Positions 32,204-41,911 of a stretch of DNA of 64,000 bases are shown in pieces. The stretch spans positions 1 through 64,000 of the forward strand of contig JAKSPE010000010.1 in assembly GCA_024405015.1 (NCBI GenBank), written 5' to 3'. The translations under genes and the position numbers were made by a program. The number at the start of each line of letters is the position of its first letter. The stretch's first letter is position 1. This DNA is from Sphaerochaetaceae bacterium. GTDB lineage: Bacteria; Spirochaetota; Spirochaetia; Sphaerochaetales; Sphaerochaetaceae. The notes under the pieces are model-generated. The model searched no databases, was not told the DNA's origin, and worked only from the letters and a program-made list of their open reading frames with translations.

Positions 32204-33045
32204 CGGCTACATAACTGCTTGTAATTCAAAGAGATGTGCTCAGTAAGTTCTTCCAGTGGCATACCCAGAGTTTGTGCTGCACATGCAAAGGTGTGGATCA
32301 CATAGGCTGGGCTGTTGTCCTTGCCCCGAAACGGCACGGGTGTGAGGTAAGGGGAGTCGGTTTCCAGAAGAAGACGATCTAGTGGAACCTTCTTGAGAAG
32401 CTCTCTGAGATTCTCATTTTTCTTGAAGGTCAGGTTTCCTGCGAAGCTGATGAAATAGTTGTGCTCCAGGGCTGTCGTCATGAGAGCTTCGCATCCGTTG
32501 AAGCAGTGGATGACACCTCCCTTGGAAGGGCCAAGGCGCCTAATGACATCGATGGTGTCGTCATCGGCATCGCGGTCGTGGATGAGAACGCACTTTCCCA
32601 TTTCGCTTGCCCATTTCATCTGAGTTTCGAAAATCAGATGCTGCTTCTCATGTGTGCCATAGTCCCAATAGTAGTCAAGGCCGATCTCGCCGATGAAGGC
32701 GGCGTTGTAACGGATGAGGTTTGCCTTGAGAATCTCGAGTTCTTCCTCAATCTGTGAAATGCTTTTGACGTTTTGGATGCCAAGTTCCGGCTCGGTTGGT
32801 TTTGTTTCACTCACACCTGCCTCCCAAGGTCCCATAGCGCCGGAAAGGAGGATTTGCGGGTAGTCTTTGAGAAGTTCATAACGCTCTGGAAGGTCATGGT
32901 GGTTGCATCCAATGTCGATGCCCCCGATAAAACCTTCAGAAAAGAGCATATTATATATAGAAAATACGTCCATGCCTCTCTGAAGCATGGACTGTGTATG
33001 AAAATGTGAGTCTAGAATTCTGTGGAATCTGCCGAAATCAGACAT
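32200..33045 (-). CDS. tatD: TatD-family metal-dependent hydrolase (DNase-like)
   Basis: 281-residue TIM-barrel hydrolase. The metal-binding blocks are present: DSHFH at the N-terminus, GEIGLDYYW near residue 117, IHDRDADDD near 152, GVIHCFNG near 175 and LETDSPYL near 225. The family includes 3'-5' DNases and related phosphoesterases; exact substrates are often unknown. Its ATG shares a base with the clpX stop (TGATG), so it is the coupled fourth gene of the tig-clpP-clpX operon. Confidence 0.9.
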   Translation of the reverse strand: MSDFGRFHRILDSHFHTQSMLQRGMDVFSIYNMLFSEGFIGGIDIGCNHHDLPERYELLKDYPQILLSGAMGPWEAGVSETKPTEPELGIQNVKSISQIEEELEILKANLIRYNAAFIGEIGLDYYWDYGTHEKQHLIFETQMKWASEMGKCVLIHDRDADDDTIDVIRRLGPSKGGVIHCFNGCEALMTTALEHNYFISFAGNLTFKKNENLRELLKKVPLDRLLLETDSPYLTPVPFRGKDNSPAYVIHTFACAAQTLGMPLEELTEHISLNYKQLCSR

Positions 33046-34316
33046 CAGACAAGAAGCTTCTGGTCAATGACCGCGCCATCGGCGGAAAGAAGAACCGGTT
33101 TTGTCTTCTCGGTGATGGTTCTGCCTTCGATCAGGATCTTGGCCACATTGCTGTAGGACGGAACATCGTACATGATATCGGTCATGATCTGCTCAACGAT
33201 GCTGCGAAGTCCTCGGGCTCCTGTCTTCTGGTCGTAGGCTGTCTGTGCGATGCTGTGGATGGCCTCCGGGGTGAACTCAAGCTGGACGTTGTCCAGTTTC
33301 ATGGTTGCGGTGTACTGTCGGATGATGGAGTTCTTAGGCTCTGTGAGAATTCTCTCCAGATCCTCAACCTTCAGATCGTTCAGTGCTACATGAATCGGAA
33401 GTCTTCCGATGAACTCCGGGATGAGACCGAACTTGATCAGGTCATCTGGAAGGACGTTGTCATAGAGGGTAGCCAGGTCCTTGTCCCTGGTATCCACGAT
33501 GTCCTTTCCGAATCCCATGGAGGATTTGTCGACTCTCTTCTCAATGATCTTGTCCAGACCTACGAATGCACCACCGCAAATGAAGAGGATGTTGCGTGTG
33601 TCGATTCTGAGCATCTCCTGGTTCGGGTGCTTTCTGCCACCCTGTGGAGGTACGCTTGCCACTGTGCCTTCGATGATCTTGAGAAGTGCCTGCTGTACAC
33701 CTTCACCTGAGACGTCTCGTGTGATGGAGACGTTCTCGCCTTTCTTTGCAATCTTGTCCACCTCGTCCAGGAAAATGATTCCGTGCTCGGCGGCTGAGAT
33801 GTCATCATCGGCTGCCTGAATGAGTTTGAGAAGAATGTTCTCGACATCCTCTCCAACATATCCGGCTTCGGTGATTGTTGTCGCATCGGCGATTGCGAAT
33901 GGTACGCTAAGGCGCTTTGCGAGTGTTCTTGCAAGCAGGGTCTTTCCGGTTCCGGTAGGTCCCATGATGAGGATGTTGGACTTGTCCAGCTCAACGTTCT
34001 CCTTGTCTGCAAGGTCCTTTTCGTACTTGATTCTCTTATAATGGTTATAGACTGCGACGCTGAGGATCTTCTTTGCCTGATGCTGACCGATGACGAACTG
34101 GTCAAGATATTCCTTCAGTTCGTGTGGGGTAGGGAGCTTGTCCGGCAGTCCATGGCTGGTTGGCGCCTTGTCCTGCGAACCGTCGTCCTCGTGGAGAATT
34201 GATCTGCACTTGTCCACGCAGTTTTCACAGATTGTCACGCCACCTGGGCCTGTGACCATTCTGTTGTTTGCGCTTCCGCAGAAGGAACAGTATTTGTTGT
34301 TCTTGCCAAATGCCAT
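33045..34316 (-). CDS. clpX: ClpX ATPase, unfoldase subunit of ClpXP
   Basis: 423-residue AAA+ unfoldase. It has the N-terminal zinc-binding domain [11 protein letters not shown] with ICENCVDKC, Walker A GPTGTGKT near residue 115, Walker [10 protein letters not shown] near 175, and the pore-loop region [14 protein letters not shown]. It recognises tagged substrates and feeds them to ClpP. The start lies two bases after the clpP stop; the AAAGGAAA Shine-Dalgarno is inside the clpP end. Confidence 0.98.
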   Translation of the reverse strand: MAFGKNNKYCSFCGSANNRMVTGPGGVTICENCVDKCRSILHEDDGSQDKAPTSHGLPDKLPTPHELKEYLDQFVIGQHQAKKILSVAVYNHYKRIKYEKDLADKENVELDKSNILIMGPTGTGKTLLARTLAKRLSVPFAIADATTITEAGYVGEDVENILLKLIQAADDDISAAEHGIIFLDEVDKIAKKGENVSITRDVSGEGVQQALLKIIEGTVASVPPQGGRKHPNQEMLRIDTRNILFICGGAFVGLDKIIEKRVDKSSMGFGKDIVDTRDKDLATLYDNVLPDDLIKFGLIPEFIGRLPIHVALNDLKVEDLERILTEPKNSIIRQYTATMKLDNVQLEFTPEAIHSIAQTAYDQKTGARGLRSIVEQIMTDIMYDVPSYSNVAKILIEGRTITEKTKPVLLSADGAVIDQKLLV

Positions 34317-34317
34317 A

Positions 34318-34920
34318 TCAGTTTTCCTTTCGGTTCAGAATTGCATCCACGATGTGATAGGACAGAGCCTCATCAGCGGTCATGAAGTGGTCTCTCTCGA
34401 TGTCGGAAGCGACAGTCTTAGGGTCCTGCTTTGTGTGTCTTGCCAAATAGTCGATGGACAGTTTCTTGAGTCGGATGATCTCCTTGGCATGGATGGCGAC
34501 GTCAGAGGCCTGGCCCTGGACACCGCCCCATGGCTGGTGGATCATGACTCTGGCTGATGGAAGAATCAGTCTCTTTCCTTCCGTACCACCAGCAAGGATC
34601 AGAGCTGCCATGGAGGCTGCCTGACCCATGCAGATTGTGGATACGTCTGGTCTGAGATACTGCATGGTATCATAGATGGCAAGTCCTGCTGTGACGCTTC
34701 CGCCAGGAGAGTTGATGTAGAGGCTGATATCCTTCTTGGAATCCTCGGACTCCAGGAACAGAAGCTGTGCCACTACAAGGTCTGCCTTTGCGTCGTCAAT
34801 TTCGCCGTCAAGGAAAATGATGCGCTCTTTGAGAAGTCTACTATAGATGTCGTAGGCCCTTTCATTGATGCCGTTGCTGTCAATGACGGTAGGTACCAGA
34901 TATGATGCCGGTTCTCTCAT
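34318..34920 (-). CDS. clpP: ClpP serine protease subunit
   Basis: 200-residue ClpP. Catalytic Ser103 is in [10 protein letters not shown], His128 in VMIHQPWGG and Asp177 in ERDHFM; the N-terminal axial-loop region is short and there is no long propeptide. It forms the tetradecameric chamber that degrades proteins unfolded by ClpX. It lies 5 bp after tig, giving the classical tig-clpP-clpX order. Confidence 0.98.
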   Translation of the reverse strand: MREPASYLVPTVIDSNGINERAYDIYSRLLKERIIFLDGEIDDAKADLVVAQLLFLESEDSKKDISLYINSPGGSVTAGLAIYDTMQYLRPDVSTICMGQAASMAALILAGGTEGKRLILPSARVMIHQPWGGVQGQASDVAIHAKEIIRLKKLSIDYLARHTKQDPKTVASDIERDHFMTADEALSYHIVDAILNRKEN

Positions 34921-34925
34921 TCAGT

Positions 34926-36239
34926 TCAGTCCTCTTTCTTTGCTGCTGCCTTGAATGTGTTGCTCTCAAGCAGAAGATCTCTTGCCTTGGCGAACTTTAC
35001 ATCATCCTCAGCGTAGATCTTGAAGGATTCGTAGTTTGGGTTGTCCTTTGTGATGTCGCTGCCGTACTTGGAAAGCTCTTCCTCGAGTTCCTTCTCAGAA
35101 ACTTCGTACTTCTGCTCTTCCTTGACCTGCTCGATGATGAGCTGTGCCTTGATGTTCTTCTCTGTGTCAGCTCTTCTGCTGTCAAGGAACTCAGCCTTGG
35201 AACCACCGTTGGCACCCATGATCTTCATGACCTCTTCTTCAGCCATGCCGAATCTCTGGATGAAGTTCTGCCAATCCTGCTCGAGCTGTGCCTCGATCAT
35301 GCTCTTTGGAACAGCAATCTCTGTCTTCTCGAGAAGAGCGTTGACAACTGCATCAAGCTTAGCAGCCTTGTTGCTTTCCTCTGCAGCATCCTTGAGGTTC
35401 TTCTCTGTGGCTGCCTTGAGGTCTGCGACTGTCTTGTACTCGTCCTTGACGTCCTGAGCGAAATCATCGTCGAGCTCTGGAACTTCCTTGACCTTGACGT
35501 CCTTGACTGCAACCTTGATCTTGACTGTCTTGCCAAGGTAGTCAGTACCCATTCCGCTGTCGTCGCCGTATGTCTTCTCGATGACTGTCTCGTCACCCTT
35601 GTTCATGCCGACGATGTCCTTGTCGAGCTTGTAGAAGTTGTAGCCCTGACCGACTGTGAATGTGAAGTTGTCACGCTTGTTAGCCTCGATCTCCTTGCCC
35701 TCTGCATCGAGCTCGGCGTAGTCGAGTGTTACGATGTCGCCTTCAGCGATTGCACCGTTCTTGGCGATGACCATAGCGTTCTGCTGGCGGAGTCTCTCGA
35801 TCTCTGCATCAACGTCTGCCTCTGTAACCTCGGAAGCTGCGTACTCAACCTCGAGTCCCTTGTACTCTGGAAGCTTGACTTCTGGGAGAACATCATAGAC
35901 AACGCTGTATGTGACGTCTGTGTTTGGCTTGAATGGGAGAAGTGACTCCTCGTTCTGAAGCTCAGGTGTGCTGTATGGGAGTGGGCGATCCTTTGCGTCC
36001 ATGTCCTTGTAGGAGTCTGTGAGGTTCTCCTCCATGAGCTTGAATGTGATCTCTTCGCGGATAGCTGCACCATACTTGCTTTCAATAAGTGATACAGGAG
36101 CCTTTCCTGGTCTGAATCCTTTCATTGTGAGCTTCTTGGCGTAGTCCTTGATGCTCTTTGTGTATTCCTCTTCGATCTTTGCTGCGGAAAGTGTCAGTGT
36201 AAGTTCTACAGAAGAATTCTCAAGTTTCTTGATCTCCAT
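34926..36239 (-). CDS. tig: Trigger factor (ribosome-bound chaperone)
   Basis: 437-residue trigger factor. The ribosome-docking signature is GFRPGKAPVSLIESKYG near residue 43, the FKBP-type PPIase domain covers about 150-240, and a long helical C-terminal domain follows. It chaperones nascent chains and, in many bacteria, heads the clpPX operon as here. GAGAGGA precedes ATG 36239. The upstream gap is AT-rich, with several possible -10 sequences but no clear -35; an 18-bp palindrome lies 125 bp upstream. Confidence 0.97.
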   Translation of the reverse strand: MEIKKLENSSVELTLTLSAAKIEEEYTKSIKDYAKKLTMKGFRPGKAPVSLIESKYGAAIREEITFKLMEENLTDSYKDMDAKDRPLPYSTPELQNEESLLPFKPNTDVTYSVVYDVLPEVKLPEYKGLEVEYAASEVTEADVDAEIERLRQQNAMVIAKNGAIAEGDIVTLDYAELDAEGKEIEANKRDNFTFTVGQGYNFYKLDKDIVGMNKGDETVIEKTYGDDSGMGTDYLGKTVKIKVAVKDVKVKEVPELDDDFAQDVKDEYKTVADLKAATEKNLKDAAEESNKAAKLDAVVNALLEKTEIAVPKSMIEAQLEQDWQNFIQRFGMAEEEVMKIMGANGGSKAEFLDSRRADTEKNIKAQLIIEQVKEEQKYEVSEKELEEELSKYGSDITKDNPNYESFKIYAEDDVKFAKARDLLLESNTFKAAAKKED

Positions 36240-36363
36240 TTTATTCCTCTCAAAAAATGATAGTAAAATTTGTTGCTAGGATAATATATATAAAACTTGC
36301 AAAGAAATCTACTATGCGACATGTATTTTTGACATATGTGTTTAGGACAGTGGCATTCTTGTC

Positions 36364-36381
36364 GTCAAATCGGGATTTGAC
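36364..36381. repeat. 18-bp palindrome between cupin gene and tig
   Basis: GTCAAATC (36364-36371) and GATTTGAC (36374-36381) are perfect arms with a GG centre. It may be a repressor site for tig or part of a transcript end. No other copy was noticed. Confidence 0.4.
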
Positions 36382-36393
36382 AGAGCCTGAACG

Positions 36394-36425
36394 CAAAAAA
36401 AGCCCGCCACATGATGTAGCAGGCT
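36394..36425 (-). terminator. Terminator of the cupin gene
   Basis: On the minus strand AGCCTGC (36425-36419) pairs with GCGGGCT (36407-36401), with one G-T pair, followed by TTTTTTT. Confidence 0.88.
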
Positions 36426-36451
36426 TTCCACTGGACTGTGGGGTGGAAGAA

Positions 36452-37171
36452 TTACTCCCACTCAGCTGTCTTGTGCTCGAACCAGATGTAGTAGCATGTC
36501 TTGTCTGGGCCGTTTGGAATGAGGCTGTGGTCTGGACCAGCATAGATGTAGCTGATCTCGCCAGCAACGTGGTGAACCTTCTCGCCATCGACGTCCATGA
36601 GAATGTCAGAACCCTCGAGGATGACGTTCCACTGGTCAACAGATGGGTGACCCTTTTCGACTGTACCTTCGCCAGCACCAACTCCCTTGACGACACCGCA
36701 GAGGAATCTACCAGCCTGGCCTGCGCTCATGATGGACCAGCTCATTGTGTTAGGACCCTTACAGGACTGTGTGTATGGCTGACCGTTTGAAGCTGCCTTG
36801 AAGAATGGCAGGATGGAGTGTGTCTCCTCATAGTGCTTCCAGTCGGACTCGACCATTGCGGAAACGAACTTGACATACTTCATGTCTGTTGCTGCGTAGA
36901 TGCCGTAGCTGTCGTTGGCCCAGTCTGGGCAGAAGAAAGAGAGTTCCTTGATGTTGAAAGCTTCTTTCTTTGTTGTGATGTAACCTGTTCCCTCTACGAA
37001 GCAGTAGAAGACGCCGCAATCTGCGAAGAGCTGTGGATGGACTGTTGTACCAGCCTTGATCTCACCCTTGAAGCAGCGAACAAGCTTGTGTGTTCCCTTG
37101 AGAACCTCGATCTCTCCAAATCCGTTTTCAATAACAGGACGCTCATCATTCTTAACTACAGGAACTGCCAT
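36452..37171 (-). CDS. Cupin-domain protein of unknown function
   Basis: 239-residue predicted bicupin without signal peptide. The first barrel contains TTVHPQLFADCGVFYCFVEG; the second contains GHPSVDQWNVILEG followed by AGPDHSLIPNG, the usual G-x5-H and P-x-G-x-H-like pieces with some metal ligands. Cupins of this type are dioxygenases, isomerases or sugar-binding proteins; none can be chosen here. AGGAGG precedes ATG 37171. It has its own terminator, and the gene upstream is separated by a likely terminator, so it appears monocistronic. Confidence 0.75.
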   Translation of the reverse strand: MAVPVVKNDERPVIENGFGEIEVLKGTHKLVRCFKGEIKAGTTVHPQLFADCGVFYCFVEGTGYITTKKEAFNIKELSFFCPDWANDSYGIYAATDMKYVKFVSAMVESDWKHYEETHSILPFFKAASNGQPYTQSCKGPNTMSWSIMSAGQAGRFLCGVVKGVGAGEGTVEKGHPSVDQWNVILEGSDILMDVDGEKVHHVAGEISYIYAGPDHSLIPNGPDKTCYYIWFEHKTAEWE

Positions 37172-37252
37172 ATTATCCTCCTAGGCAATGTGTGTTTTTA
37201 TCAAATGGAAAACCGTCGTCGCAGGACATCTATCCCCAACAAAAAGTAATCC

Positions 37253-37296
37253 AGAAAAATTATTCCATGATTGATTTGAAAATACAAACGGAATAA
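37253..37296 (-). terminator. Probable terminator of the MATE/NhaC operon
   Basis: TTATTCC (37296-37290 on the minus strand) and GGAATAA (37266-37260) enclose an inner TTTG/CAAA hairpin and are followed by TTTTTCTGG. It is AT-rich, so efficiency is uncertain. Confidence 0.5.
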
Positions 37297-37308
37297 CTTG
37301 CCATTATT

Positions 37309-38670
37309 TTAAATGTTTTGCTTTGCCGCTTCCATTTGTGCCTTTCGTTCATCGAACTTCTTGCGCCACTTTCCGGTGACGAAATAGGAATTGGTGAAGA
37401 ACATGGCAACAAACCATCCGGTTGGGATGCTCATCCAGACACCCTTTGCACCCAAGTAGTGGGAAAGGATCTTTGCTGCTGGGATTCTGACGACCCACAT
37501 GGCTGTGATGGTGGAAATCATGAGAAGCAGTGTGTTTCCGGTACCGACGGACAGGCCCTGGATGACCTCCTGGAGGGAGTAGATGACATAGAACAGGGAA
37601 ACGATTCTCAGGTACTCGATACCAAGGGCAATGACCTCTTCGTCGTTTGTGAACAGCATGATGATCGGTCTTGCGAAGGTGAAGAGGATGATGGTAAGAA
37701 GGACCGACACAAATACACCGAACCAGACACTGGCACGGATGGCCTTTCGCACGCGCTCAGGTTTCACGGCACCCAGGTTCTGGCCGACAAAGGAAGCCAG
37801 TCCGTTTCCAAGGCTGGAGATCGGGGTCTGCACGAAGCCATCGATTTTGGATGCGACACCGAATGCTGCGATGGTGGCCTGTCCGAAGACGTTGACGGTG
37901 GAGGTGATGATGGTGTAACCGCCCCAGTAGAAGGTTGCCTTGAGGCCCGATGGCATACCGATCTTCAGGCTCTTCTTGAGGGACTGGCTGTCGAATTTCA
38001 GATGTCGGATGTCGGTTCTGAAATGTGGATACTTGATCTGGAACACGGCATAGGAGACCAGGAACGAGATGCCTTGTGCCGTCAGGGTTGCCCAGGCGGT
38101 TCCCTCAACACCAAGACCAATGAATCGGATGAAGACGTAATCCAGAAGAATGTTCAGCAAGGTGGAGATCACCAGGATGATCAGTGGCATGGTGGAGTTT
38201 CCGATTCCACGGTAGATGGAGTTCGAGACGTTGTAGCCGACAAGGAACAGTGTTGCAAGGAAGGTGACGCGAAGGTACTTGATGGCATCGCCCATGATGG
38301 TTGCCGGAACGCGGATCCAGCGGAGAAAGGTTGGGGTCATCACGAATCCGAAGATGGACAGGATGACGGAGAACAGCATGAAGAAGCAGTAACCGGAATC
38401 AATGGCCTTGATGACCTCTTCATTGTTGTGGGTTCCAAAGCTCTGGGAAATGACAACGGAAAGTCCCAAGGTGATTCCTGTGAACAGTGAAATCGAAAGC
38501 TTTACGACCGGCATTGTGGCACCGACCGCCGCAAGTGCCTCGGATCCCAGGAGATTTCCGACGATGATCGAGTCTGTGATGCTGTAGATCTGCTGGAACA
38601 TGTTTCCCAGCATGAGAGGAAGAGAGAACAGGATGATCTGTCTTCCGACCTTTCCTTCTGTCAGGTCCAT
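37309..38670 (-). CDS. MATE-family exporter
   Basis: 453-residue membrane protein with the N-terminal MATE pattern SLPLMLGNMFQQIYSITDSI and about 12 membrane segments. ATG at 38670 is chosen because GGAAGGAG lies upstream and the MDLTEGKVGRQI start matches other family members. It overlaps the end of the antiporter gene by 10 bp, so translation is coupled. The pairing with an NhaC-type antiporter may suggest sodium-driven export, but this is inference. Confidence 0.88.
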   Translation of the reverse strand: MDLTEGKVGRQIILFSLPLMLGNMFQQIYSITDSIIVGNLLGSEALAAVGATMPVVKLSISLFTGITLGLSVVISQSFGTHNNEEVIKAIDSGYCFFMLFSVILSIFGFVMTPTFLRWIRVPATIMGDAIKYLRVTFLATLFLVGYNVSNSIYRGIGNSTMPLIILVISTLLNILLDYVFIRFIGLGVEGTAWATLTAQGISFLVSYAVFQIKYPHFRTDIRHLKFDSQSLKKSLKIGMPSGLKATFYWGGYTIITSTVNVFGQATIAAFGVASKIDGFVQTPISSLGNGLASFVGQNLGAVKPERVRKAIRASVWFGVFVSVLLTIILFTFARPIIMLFTNDEEVIALGIEYLRIVSLFYVIYSLQEVIQGLSVGTGNTLLLMISTITAMWVVRIPAAKILSHYLGAKGVWMSIPTGWFVAMFFTNSYFVTGKWRKKFDERKAQMEAAKQNI

Positions 38671-39983
38671 TTTGAACTCCTTCCCTTGATGAGGGCTACT
38701 AAAAGGTTCCAAAGAGGAATCAGGATGATGCTGAATGAGAAGAGCACGCTATGAAATGGTGCTCCCAAGATGCCGAACTGTACGGATGCCGCGATGGACC
38801 ATGGCACGAATGCCGGCATCTCAATGGCGCTGTTGCCGATGTGGCAGGCAAGCTTCCGTTTGTCCGAGACGATGGAATCGGAAAGCTGATGGGTCAGAAT
38901 CACAGAGAGGGTCTGACTGCATGAGACGATGGAAACCAGGGTGGAGATCAGAAGAACCGCCGGGAATTCCCCGATGCGCTGTCCGAGTTTTCCGGTCTTG
39001 GTTGCCACCTTGTCAATGAATCCCATCTCCTTAAGGATGCCTGAGCAGCAGGAGGAGAAGGCGACGGTCAGAAAGGATCCCACCATGGATACCATGCCGC
39101 CTCCGCTCATGACGAGGGCAAGTTCGCCTTCTGGATGGAAGCCTTTGACGGAGATTGCGGCGATCTGGAGAACTGGAATTCCCTGCACGAAGAATGTCAC
39201 CAATATGGCAAGGACTGTGCCGATGATCAGGGCTGTGAAAAACGGGATTCTCACAAGGATCATCGCAATCATGGCAACGATTGGAATCGCATCCAGTGCC
39301 GAAAGGTTGTAGCTCTGCTGCAGAAGATAGCGCAGCGATGGGTCATAGGCAGCCGTTTTGTTGCCGATTCCCAGAAGGACGCAGATTCCCGTACTGATGA
39401 GCACCGGAACGGCCATGGTACGGAACATGTCCTTGGAATAGTCGCTGAACTTGGTGTGGGTCAATTCGGTGATGAGGATGGCGCTTGAGGACAGTGGGGA
39501 GCAACGGTCGCCGATGAAATCTCCAGCGACTACAGCACCGGCAATGAGTGCGGTAGGGAATCCGATGCCCGATGCAATGGCCATGCACACAATGCCGACG
39601 GTAGCAGAGGTTCCACTTGAGGTTCCTGTACAATAGCAGACAAGGGCGCTGAGGAGGAACGTGCAGACCAGAATCGACTTCGGGCTGAGAAAGCGTATAG
39701 CATGATAGACGATGAAGGCTGTGCTGCCACAGGCTCTCCAAAGTCCTGTCAGAATGCCGATGAAGACGAACAGAAGCAACACTTTCCTGACGGTCTTCAG
39801 ACCGCGCAGAGACATGGCCACCGTCTCCTTGAGGGACTTTCCCTTTACCAGGGCATAGACGAACAGCTCCAGGAAGATGACTGCAAGTCCATAATGGATT
39901 TTCAGCCCCGTCACGGAACATACGACAAGAGGAAGGATTCCCATAAGTGTGAATAAAATCGTAAACGCCACGAGTGGCATCAT
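38661..39983 (-). CDS. NhaC-type Na+/H+ antiporter
   Basis: 440-residue protein with about 11-12 hydrophobic segments and the NhaC-family signature GDRCSPLSSSAIL near residue 165, where the family has GDxxSPLS. YCTGTSSGTSATVGI before it is also typical. Likely role: sodium/proton or organic-acid/sodium antiport. The start is unsure: ATG 39983, ATG 39980 and TTG 39989 are in frame and only a weak TTTGGA precedes them. It diverges from the methyltransferase cluster. Confidence 0.82.
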   Translation of the reverse strand: MMPLVAFTILFTLMGILPLVVCSVTGLKIHYGLAVIFLELFVYALVKGKSLKETVAMSLRGLKTVRKVLLLFVFIGILTGLWRACGSTAFIVYHAIRFLSPKSILVCTFLLSALVCYCTGTSSGTSATVGIVCMAIASGIGFPTALIAGAVVAGDFIGDRCSPLSSSAILITELTHTKFSDYSKDMFRTMAVPVLISTGICVLLGIGNKTAAYDPSLRYLLQQSYNLSALDAIPIVAMIAMILVRIPFFTALIIGTVLAILVTFFVQGIPVLQIAAISVKGFHPEGELALVMSGGGMVSMVGSFLTVAFSSCCSGILKEMGFIDKVATKTGKLGQRIGEFPAVLLISTLVSIVSCSQTLSVILTHQLSDSIVSDKRKLACHIGNSAIEMPAFVPWSIAASVQFGILGAPFHSVLFSFSIILIPLWNLLVALIKGRSSKWT

Positions 39984-40020
39984 ATCCAAAGTTGTGAGTG
40001 GCTAGAACATCGCAATGGGT

Positions 40021-40080
40021 GTTTTGCAAAACATCGCTATAAATGGTAAAATTTTACAAAAATCATATGTAAAATAATGA
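40021..40080 (+). promoter_or_regulatory. Promoter with paired palindromes in front of the methyltransferase cluster
   Basis: Two 12-bp perfect palindromes, GTTTTGCAAAAC (40021-40032) and GTAAAATTTTAC (40046-40057), have centres 25 bp apart. GTAAAAT recurs directly at 40069-40075. TTTACA (40053-40058) and TAATGA (40075-40080) give a promoter with a 16-bp spacer overlapping the second palindrome. The PocR/AraC-type regulator encoded at 47773 is a candidate ligand-dependent binder. Confidence 0.45.
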
Positions 40081-40123
40081 GATATTCTGCAATAGATGAT
40101 TTGAAAATTATTTTGGAGGTCTT

Positions 40124-41230
40124 ATGACATCTAGAGAAAGAGTTATGGCAGCTTGCCACCATCAGACACCAGACAGAGTCCCTTGCGATACATGGTTCAG
40201 AGATGACGTTCGTGAGAAGTTCATGGCTTGGCTTGGAATCGAGACAGAAGAGGAGCTGAACAAGTTCATCGGTTCTGACCTCAGAACAATCGGTTGCAAA
40301 TGGAACAATCCGGAATACGACGCAAAGTGCAATGGAATCCTGGGAGACCATGTTGAGCTTACCGGCGGAAAGTTCATTTTCCACGAAGACGGCATTTTCG
40401 AGGATATGTGGGGAGTTCTTCAGCGAAACGGTAAGGACGGCCTTTACACAGAGTGGGTCGGCGGACCTTTCACAGAGATTGAGGATGTCGAGGAACTTGA
40501 CGACTTCAACTGGCCAAAGATGGAATACATCGAGTCACAGGAGTCTGTGAACAAGAGAGTCCAGGCACTCAGAGCCCTTGGTGACTATGCCATCCAGGGA
40601 AGTGTCTCAAACCCATACAAGCAGTGTTGGCACATGAGAGGAATGGAGAATTTCCTCTGCGATACATTGGTCAACGAAGAGCTCGCCATTGAGATGATGC
40701 AGCGCCTTGGCAAGTACTACAAGGAAATGGGCTGCCGTCTTGTCCGAGCCGGTGTCGATATCATGAGAATCGTCGGTGATATCGCAACACAGAACTCCCT
40801 TCTGTTCTCACTGGATGTCTACCGCAAGGTCATGAAGCCTGTTCTTCAGGATATGATCCAGGCTTTCAAGGCAATCAATCCGGATCTTCTGATCTTCTTC
40901 CACAGTGATGGATGTCTGGACATGGTCATGGATGAGCTTATCGATACAGGATTTGACATCATCAACCCAATCCAGCCGGAGTGTATGGATGTCTTTGCAG
41001 TCAAGGACAAGTATGGTGACAAGATCACAATGCACGGAACAGTCTCCATCCAGGAGCTTCTGCCACACGGAAGCGTAGAGGATGTCCATAGAGAAGTCCG
41101 AAAGATCATCGATTACTGCGGAAAGGGCGGCGGACTGATCATCTGTCCTGCAAACCTGATCCAGAACGATACTCCAATGGAGAACATTCTTGCTTTGTAT
41201 GAGGAAGTCAACGGACATCCTCTGAGATAA
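40124..41230 (+). CDS. UroD-fold methyltransferase (corrinoid-dependent, substrate-side candidate)
   Basis: 368-residue protein of the uroporphyrinogen decarboxylase-fold methyltransferase superfamily. N-terminal MTSRERVMAACHHQTPDRVPCD is typical. Where MtaA/MtbA-type enzymes have a zinc-binding His-x-Cys, this one reads FFHSDGCLDM, so the Cys two positions after His is absent. It later has INPIQPECMDV and MHGTVSIQELL. It is therefore probably not the thiol-activating enzyme but the one demethylating the primary substrate. Genuine haem synthesis is unlikely given the context and lack of other hem genes. GGAGG precedes ATG 40124. It starts the cluster and is followed 6 bp later by the activation-domain gene. 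Confidence 0.8.
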   Translation: MTSRERVMAACHHQTPDRVPCDTWFRDDVREKFMAWLGIETEEELNKFIGSDLRTIGCKWNNPEYDAKCNGILGDHVELTGGKFIFHEDGIFEDMWGVLQRNGKDGLYTEWVGGPFTEIEDVEELDDFNWPKMEYIESQESVNKRVQALRALGDYAIQGSVSNPYKQCWHMRGMENFLCDTLVNEELAIEMMQRLGKYYKEMGCRLVRAGVDIMRIVGDIATQNSLLFSLDVYRKVMKPVLQDMIQAFKAINPDLLIFFHSDGCLDMVMDELIDTGFDIINPIQPECMDVFAVKDKYGDKITMHGTVSIQELLPHGSVEDVHREVRKIIDYCGKGGGLIICPANLIQNDTPMENILALYEEVNGHPLR

Positions 41231-41236
41231 ACAGAT

Positions 41237-41911
41237 ATGGATAACGTTCATTTTGAATACATGGATTTTGAACCGGATGTGGATCTCTTCAAGGAGGAGA
41301 TCCACTTTGATATTCTGGAGGATGAAGCCGTCGAGCAGGTGGAGTATCTCATTTCCTATGCTCGTGAGCACCTGAAGCCGTCATTCGGAGGCATTTACCT
41401 TACTGTTGATGATTACAAGGACCTCGCCGAAGGCGCTTCTGTGACCTTCGGTGGCAAGACCTTGGAAGGTCTTCCTGTCGCAAAACTCAAGGGTGCTTGC
41501 CATGTGGCTCCTTATTTTGTCACCTGCGGAACGCAGCTTGAGGACATGGATGCCTCCTCGATGGATTTCATGGCTCCATTTTGGATTGATGTTCTGAAAA
41601 GACAGTCCTTGTTCTTTGCCAGAAAGAAAGCTTTTGACTATTACCGCGAGGTTCTTGGCTCCAAAGTCATCTCCAGCATCAATCCGGGCTCCGGAAACGT
41701 CGGATACTGGCCGGTAGACCATCTGAAACCTCTGTTTGAGCTGTTCGATGAATATGGCTGCAGAACCGATGTCTCATTATCTCCTAATATGTATATGATG
41801 CCGAACAAGAGCGTCTGTGGAATCTTCTATGCTTCCGAGAAGGAGATTTACACCTGCTCAGAGTGCAGGCGTCAGAACTGTCCGTCAAGAAGGGCTCCCT
41901 TCGCCGGATGA
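41237..41911 (+). CDS. MetH-activation-domain-like protein
   Basis: 224-residue stand-alone protein resembling the C-terminal reactivation domain of cobalamin-dependent methionine synthase. Landmarks are INPGSGNVGYWPVDHLKPLF, SLSPNMYMMPNKSVCGIFYA and the C-terminal cysteines CSECRRQNCPSRRAPF. In MetH this domain binds AdoMet and remethylates oxidised cobalamin. As a separate protein it occurs near corrinoid methyltransferase genes. It follows the UroD-fold gene by 6 bp. Its 3' end overlaps the convergent EamA gene by 27 bp. Confidence 0.78.
   Translation: MDNVHFEYMDFEPDVDLFKEEIHFDILEDEAVEQVEYLISYAREHLKPSFGGIYLTVDDYKDLAEGASVTFGGKTLEGLPVAKLKGACHVAPYFVTCGTQLEDMDASSMDFMAPFWIDVLKRQSLFFARKKAFDYYREVLGSKVISSINPGSGNVGYWPVDHLKPLFELFDEYGCRTDVSLSPNMYMMPNKSVCGIFYASEKEIYTCSECRRQNCPSRRAPFAG

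Noticed and set aside
39990-40123. Possible cobalamin riboswitch ahead of the corrinoid cluster
   Set aside because: The gap is too short and AT-rich and no conserved B12-box-like sequence was found; palindromic operators are a better reading.
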